NCBI GenBank assembly: GCA_038040385.1
Contig: JBBPII010000011.1
Span: 62,001-126,000, forward strand
Reading direction: 5' to 3'
Origin: Gilichinskyi gelida
GTDB taxonomy: Bacteria > Acidobacteriota > Thermoanaerobaculia > Gp7-AA8
DNA: 64,000 nt
The notes beneath the pieces were generated by a model, which did not search any database, had not been told where the DNA came from, and saw only the letters and a list, made by a program, of their open reading frames with translations. The position numbers were made by a program, and so were the translations under genes. Below are positions 60,165 to 64,000 of the stretch, piece after piece (position 1 is the first letter of the stretch; each line of letters starts with the position of its first letter).

Positions 60165-61181
60165 ATGTGTATCCCCCTCCCCGACGACGCGGCGGCCTTC
60201 CTCACCGAATGTGTGGGGGATGGGTGGACGGCGCGGGCGCTCTTCGGCGACGCCTCGGTGCGGCGCTACTTCCGCGTAACGCTCCCCGACGGCTCGACCC
60301 GCATGCTGGCGTACTACCCGGTCGAGGTGCGGCCGCAGCTCCGAACGTTCCTCGACGCTTACAACGCCGTCGTCCCTCACGGCCGAATCCCCGAGGTGCT
60401 GCATTACTCGGATGCGGCGGTGCTGCAGAGCGACGTCGGCGACCGCACGCTGTTCGATCTGCTGCACGATGACCGCAGCGAGGGGGTGCGGCTCTACCGC
60501 GAGGCCATCGACGCGCTGGTGTCGTTCCAGCGGGCTACGGCCGGGTCGATCAACCCCCCGTTCACCGCGGAGTTTTTCGCCAACGAGCTGGAGATGACGC
60601 GGGAGTTCTACGTCGAGACGCTGATGGGCGTCCCGCCCGAGGCCAGCGCACGGCTTCTGCCGGTCTTCCGCCGACTGGCGCAAAATATCGCGCGACATCC
60701 ATACCTGTTATGTCATCGCGATTATCATGGACAAAATATACACATAGTTAATCGATCTCTTTTCGTCATCGACTACCAGGACCTGCGGAAGGGTCCGGAT
60801 ACCTACGACCTCGCTTCGCTCCTCCGCGACCGCGGCGTGGCCCGCATCCTCGGCGAAGCGACTGAGATGGAGCTCGTGGACGACTACGCCGCCCTCCGCA
60901 ACGCCGACCCCGGCCTCCGTCGCCGCTATTTCGAGACGCTCCTCCAGCGCTCGCTCAAGATTCTGGGGACGTACTCCAAGATGCCGATCGCACGCGGCCG
61001 GATGCACTATCTCGAGTTCATCGAGCCGACTCTGGAGAGCGTCCGCCTCGCAGCGAACGAGCTGGGCGACTACGACGAGCTGGCCCGCGACTTCCCTCTC
61101 GATTTCTCCCTCGACGCCGCCCGCGAGCGCGTGAAAGGATTGCTGCATGGCTCAACACCGGATCACGCTGCTGCCGGGTGA
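60165..61181 (+). CDS. AmgK-like sugar kinase / aminoglycoside phosphotransferase-fold protein
   Basis: 338 residues, APH fold. Catalytic loop LLCHRDYHGQNIHI (His/Asp about 184-186) and LFVIDYQDLRKGPDTYDLASLL (DFG-equivalent) are close to N-acetylmuramate/GlcNAc 1-kinase AmgK (VHRDYHSRN, VIDFQDA). AmgK feeds recovered MurNAc into UDP-MurNAc, which would suit the Mpl elsewhere in this window. No MurU is adjacent, so this remains a prediction. A repeat directly abuts ATG 60165. An A/T-rich patch (60680-60770) falls exactly on the catalytic loop. Confidence 0.8.
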   Translation: MCIPLPDDAAAFLTECVGDGWTARALFGDASVRRYFRVTLPDGSTRMLAYYPVEVRPQLRTFLDAYNAVVPHGRIPEVLHYSDAAVLQSDVGDRTLFDLLHDDRSEGVRLYREAIDALVSFQRATAGSINPPFTAEFFANELEMTREFYVETLMGVPPEASARLLPVFRRLAQNIARHPYLLCHRDYHGQNIHIVNRSLFVIDYQDLRKGPDTYDLASLLRDRGVARILGEATEMELVDDYAALRNADPGLRRRYFETLLQRSLKILGTYSKMPIARGRMHYLEFIEPTLESVRLAANELGDYDELARDFPLDFSLDAARERVKGLLHGSTPDHAAAG

Positions 61182-62175
61182 CGGCATCGGCCCCGAGGTC
61201 ACCGCCTCGGTGGTGGCGATCATCGAATGCGCGGGCGTCGACGTCGAGTGGGAGAAGTACTTCGTGGGCGCCGAGGCCGTGGCCCGCTTCGGCGACCCGC
61301 TGCCGGCCGAGGTGCTCGAATCGATCCTTCGCAACAAGGTCGCCCTCAAGGGGCCCGTCACCACGCCGATCGGGACCGGCTTCGCGTCGATCAACGTCCG
61401 GCTGCGCAAGACGCTCGACCTCTACGCCAACCTCCGCCCGGTCAAGTCGATGCCGAACATCATCACCCGCTTCGAGAACGTCGACCTGATCGTGGTGCGC
61501 GAGAACACCGAGGACCTCTATAGCGGTCTGGAGCACGAGGTGGTGCCGGGGGTGGTGGAGTCTCTGAAGATCATCACCGAGAAAGCCTCCACGCGCATCG
61601 CGCGCTTCGCCTTCGAGTACGCGCGCACCCACGCCCGCAAGCGCGTCACCGCGGTGCACAAGGCCAACATCATGAAGATGTCCGACGGCCTTTTCCTGCA
61701 GTGCTTCCGCAACGTGGCGAAGGACTACCCGAACATCCTGGCCGACGACCGCATCGTCGACAACCTCTGCATGCAGCTCGTGGTGGACCCCAACCAGTTC
61801 GACATCCTGCTGATGGAGAACCTCTACGGCGACATCGTCTCCGACCTCGCCGCCGGCCTGGTGGGCGGGCTGGGGGTGGTGGCCGGCGCGAACATCGGCG
61901 AGAACGGCGCGGTGTTCGAGGCCGTCCACGGCAGCGCACCCGACATCGCCGGGCAGAACAAGGCCAACCCGCTCGCGCTGCTGCAGTCCGCGGTCCTGAT
62001 GCTGCAGCACATCGGCGAGATGGGTCCCGCGAAGCGCATCCACGACGCCATCACCAAGCTCCTGGCCTCCGGCCCCGAACACCGCACGCGCGACATCGGC
62101 GGCAGCGGGACGACCGCGGACTTCACCACGGCGATGTGCGAGACGCTGCGGCGTGGAACGCAGGAGGGAGATTGA
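61147..62175 (+). CDS. NAD-dependent isocitrate/isopropylmalate dehydrogenase-family enzyme
   Basis: 342 residues, soluble beta-decarboxylating dehydrogenase. ITLLPGDGIGPEV opens it; NVRLRKTLDLYANLRPVKSM, VVRENTEDLYSGLEHE, AVHKANIMKMSDGLFLQCFR, DNLCMQLVVDPNQFDILLMENLYGDI and EAVHGSAPDIAGQNKANP follow. VRENTEDLYSG and VHKANIMK indicate isocitrate (or homoisocitrate) rather than isopropylmalate; length fits NAD-IDH. It overlaps the kinase gene by 35 bp. It makes 2-oxoglutarate in the TCA cycle if it is IDH. Confidence 0.92.
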   Translation: MAQHRITLLPGDGIGPEVTASVVAIIECAGVDVEWEKYFVGAEAVARFGDPLPAEVLESILRNKVALKGPVTTPIGTGFASINVRLRKTLDLYANLRPVKSMPNIITRFENVDLIVVRENTEDLYSGLEHEVVPGVVESLKIITEKASTRIARFAFEYARTHARKRVTAVHKANIMKMSDGLFLQCFRNVAKDYPNILADDRIVDNLCMQLVVDPNQFDILLMENLYGDIVSDLAAGLVGGLGVVAGANIGENGAVFEAVHGSAPDIAGQNKANPLALLQSAVLMLQHIGEMGPAKRIHDAITKLLASGPEHRTRDIGGSGTTADFTTAMCETLRRGTQEGD

Positions 62176-62263
62176 TGTTGCGGTTGCGCGGTCTCGGGGT
62201 CTCGCGGTCTCGCGGCCACACCCACCCCGAGACCACGAGACCGCGAGACCGCGCAACCTCGCT
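62176..62263. repeat. GGTCTCGGGGTCTCG palindromic repeat, copy 3
   Basis: Left arm GGTTGCGCGGTCTCGGGGTC (62180-), right arm GAGACCGCGAGACCGCGCAACC. It fills the 88-bp gap between dehydrogenase stop and the DUF309 ATG almost completely, as copy 2 does in the previous gap. Confidence 0.85.
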
Positions 62264-62665
62264 ATGACCAAGCCCGACTACAAAACCCACTTCCTCGCCG
62301 GCGTCGCCCATTTCAACGCCCACGAATTCTGGGAAGCGCACGAGGAATGGGAGGCGATCTGGCTCGTGGCGGAGTCGGACGTCGAGCAGTTCCTCCAGGG
62401 ACTCATCCAGGTCGCAGCCGCGTATCACCACGTCAAGCGCGGGACGTTCCGCGGCGCGGTGCGGCTTTTCGATGCGGGGCTGCGCCGGCTCTCCGCGTTT
62501 CCCCTCGACTGGAGCGGCATCGACCGCCGCGCGGTGGAGGAGACGGCGCGCCGGCACCGCGAACGGATCGCCGTGTCAAGCGACAAAGTGCCCGAAAACG
62601 AGTTTCCGGAACTCATTTTGCTTACTTCCGGCGAGTCGCGGATGCCGCCGCGCGAAGAGTGGTGA
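62264..62665 (+). CDS. DUF309 family protein
   Basis: 133 residues, helical. The signature HFNAHEFWEAHEEWEAIW with QGLIQVAAAYHH is DUF309 (a HEPN-like/cytosolic domain found across bacteria and plant plastids). Its Hx3EAHExxE pattern looks metal-binding or catalytic. Function unknown. There is no Shine-Dalgarno sequence before ATG 62264 because the palindromic repeat ends six bases before it. Confidence 0.9.
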   Translation: MTKPDYKTHFLAGVAHFNAHEFWEAHEEWEAIWLVAESDVEQFLQGLIQVAAAYHHVKRGTFRGAVRLFDAGLRRLSAFPLDWSGIDRRAVEETARRHRERIAVSSDKVPENEFPELILLTSGESRMPPREEW

Positions 62666-62745
62666 TTGCGGTAGAGAATCACGCTACAATTCGGCGCGAC
62701 CCCATCCCCAGCGCAAACACAAAAAAAATTCTGCCGAGGATCCGA

Positions 62746-63756
62746 ATGCAGGCAATCGATCAACGGGACCGGGAGCTGATGGGCGCTCTGCAGAATGAGA
62801 TTCCGCTGGTCTCGACGCCGTTCGCCCTGATCGGGCAGGCGATCGACATGTCCGAGAAGGAAGTGATCAAGCGAACGGAGCGCCTCAAGCGCGACGGCCT
62901 GATCAGCCATCTCGCTCCCCACTTCGATCCGCGCGCGCTCGGCTACCGCTCCTGCCTGGTGGCGGCGAAAGTCGATGACGACCGCATCGACGACGCGGCC
63001 GCGGTCATCAACGCCCATCCTGGCGTCACGCAGAATTACCGCCGCAACAACGACTTCAATCTCTGGTTCACCATCGCCGTCGCGCCGACCTCGCAGCTCG
63101 GGCTCGACCGCACCATCGAGGTCCTCGGCGAAGAGGCCGGCTGCGAGACCGTCCGCCCGCTGCCGACGCTCAAGCAGTTCAAGAGCAGCGACGGCGCCGA
63201 CGACGCGCATGCCGAAGACGCGAAGTACGAGCCGCTCACGCCGCGCGAGATCGAGTGCGTCCGTCTGCTGCAGCGGGAGCTGCCGTTGCAGCCGCGCCCC
63301 TTCGAGGCCATGTCCAAGAACGCCGGCGTGGCCGCCGACGAGCTCCTCGCCGCAGCGAAGTCGTTCGTCAAGCGCGGCACTCTGCGCCGCTTCTGCGCCG
63401 CACCGGCGCGCAAGCCGGGCTTCTCCGCCAGCGCCATGGGCGTGTGGATCGTCCCGGCGGAGCGCGTCGACGAGATGGCGGCGAAGATGTCGGAGCATCG
63501 CGGCGTATCGCAGTGCTACCTGCGGCCGGTGTACGCCGACTGGCCGTACAACCTCTACACCATCGTCCACGGACGCTCGGTCGACGAGTGCGAGTCGATC
63601 ATCAACGATCTCGCCATCGACACCGGCCTCTCGCAGAAGCAGGCCCTCTACCCCACCCACGAGTACAAGAAGGCCCGCATCAACCTCTTCTCCAGCGAGG
63701 CCGATGAGTGGGACGCCGCGCACGGCGCGACGAGCGCCGCGAGCGCGTCGGCCTGA
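62746..63756 (+). CDS. Fused AhbA-AhbB siroheme decarboxylase (Lrp/AsnC-like)
   Basis: 336 residues made of two homologous Lrp-like units, each an HTH plus a ferredoxin-like domain. Unit 1: QRDRELMGALQNEIPLVSTP, LISHLAPHFDPRALGYRSCL, HPGVTQNYRRNNDFNLWFTI. Unit 2: TPREIECVRLLQRELPLQPR, FCAAPARKPGFSASAMGVWI, HRGVSQCYLRPVYADWPYNL. The HxGVxxxYxR... N(L/I)W/Y patterns are those of AhbA/AhbB/NirDLGH, which decarboxylate siroheme to didecarboxysiroheme on the alternative heme (or heme d1) route. A one-chain fusion is less common than separate subunits. Start ATG 62746 behind GAGGA. Confidence 0.88.
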   Translation: MQAIDQRDRELMGALQNEIPLVSTPFALIGQAIDMSEKEVIKRTERLKRDGLISHLAPHFDPRALGYRSCLVAAKVDDDRIDDAAAVINAHPGVTQNYRRNNDFNLWFTIAVAPTSQLGLDRTIEVLGEEAGCETVRPLPTLKQFKSSDGADDAHAEDAKYEPLTPREIECVRLLQRELPLQPRPFEAMSKNAGVAADELLAAAKSFVKRGTLRRFCAAPARKPGFSASAMGVWIVPAERVDEMAAKMSEHRGVSQCYLRPVYADWPYNLYTIVHGRSVDECESIINDLAIDTGLSQKQALYPTHEYKKARINLFSSEADEWDAAHGATSAASASA

Positions 63757-63790
63757 GATCCTTCGCCGTCTGCGCGGCTCAGGATGACGC
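63757..63790. repeat. CATCCTGAGC...GGATGACG repeat fragment
   Basis: GAGATCCTTCGCCGTCTGCGCGGCTCAGGATGACGC is a half-copy related to the right arm of 28341-28421. It follows the AhbAB stop at once and lies between convergent genes. Confidence 0.7.
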
Positions 63791-63801
63791 GTCTGCGCGC
63801 G

Positions 63802-64000
63802 TCACTTGACGTTCTCGGGGAACAGCGTGACCTTGCTGGTCATGCGCAGCTCGTTCGTCAGCTTGTTCACCGCCGTCATCACTTCCGTCGCCTTTTGCGT
63901 GAGCAGGTACTCGCGCACGCCCGGACGGACGATCTCGTAAGGCTCCGTGCCGGCGGGCTGGCGCTCCTCGACCATGATGATGTGGTAACCGTACTGCGTC
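63802..64000 (-). CDS. Parvulin-type (PpiC/SurA) peptidyl-prolyl isomerase, C-terminal end
   Basis: Only the last 65 residues are in the window; the start lies beyond 64000. TQYGYHIIMVEERQP is the end of a rotamase (PpiC) domain, and the tail (EYLLTQKATEVMTAVNKLTNELRM) is a helical extension as in SurA/PrsA. It probably acts in the envelope, where such chaperones fold exported proteins, but the signal peptide is not visible. Confidence 0.8.
   Translation of the reverse strand, partial: TQYGYHIIMVEERQPAGTEPYEIVRPGVREYLLTQKATEVMTAVNKLTNELRMTSKVTLFPENVK

Overview
The window is high-GC, densely coded bacterial chromosome. Lineage markers point to an Acidobacteriota-like organism (Thermoanaerobaculia would fit). 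They include an MglA-type GTPase with a long C-terminal extension, GreA carrying a giant N-terminal extension, a Pkn-type kinase with a TPR output region, runs of exported amidohydrolase paralogues, a fused AhbA/AhbB siroheme decarboxylase, and many palindromic intergenic repeats. The assignment is inference and would need marker-gene phylogeny.

Layout. 1-11.3 kb is mostly housekeeping: an oxidoreductase fragment, ferredoxin, long GreA, Mpl murein-recycling ligase, a DUF1573 exported protein, an O-methyltransferase, a RelE/ParE-type toxin-antitoxin pair, RF1, a YqhQ-type membrane protein, L31, and a PiT phosphate transporter with its DUF47 partner. 11.4-33.9 kb holds a 1410-residue multi-GAF/PAS histidine kinase, MazG, YidD, endonuclease III, TMEM175, urocanate hydratase with a papain-like protease and an unknown partner, a repeat protein with a double-palindrome operator, a fatty-acid desaturase, a Ser/Thr kinase, CsbD, a sorbosone/glucose-dehydrogenase-like protein, three overlapping amidohydrolases and the MglA-like GTPase.

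33.9-46.8 kb is an accessory region that starts at a tRNA-Ser gene. Its edges hold decayed genes, a duplicated glycine-rich lipoprotein unit (one copy intact, one broken by an internal deletion) and three copies of a 40-52 bp element. Its centre holds the most interesting system in the window: a putative RiPP biosynthetic cluster (37.6-44.8 kb). An 85-residue precursor peptide ends in six strictly alternating cysteines. Directly downstream in the same direction are a DUF692/MNIO iron oxygenase, its DUF2063-type partner, a glycosyltransferase with a PqqD-like C-terminal domain, and a radical SAM protein. An asparagine-synthase-like amidotransferase is divergent. I infer a heavily modified, possibly glycosylated cysteine-rich peptide, perhaps metal-related; the product is unknown.

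46.8-64 kb returns to chromosomal genes: Dyp-type peroxidase and partner, an APC permease with an abnormal C-terminus, a membrane spermidine-synthase-like gene with two frameshifts, two DUF421 proteins, a TonB siderophore receptor behind twin palindromes, a class III aminotransferase, a second tRNA-Ser, a KGG-repeat protein, a lipoprotein cyclophilin, an AmgK-like kinase, an isocitrate dehydrogenase-family enzyme, DUF309, AhbAB and the end of a parvulin-type isomerase. Several unrelated palindromic repeat families fill gaps between stop and start (or stop and stop) codons almost completely. I saw no CRISPR array, rRNA, intact IS element or replication origin.
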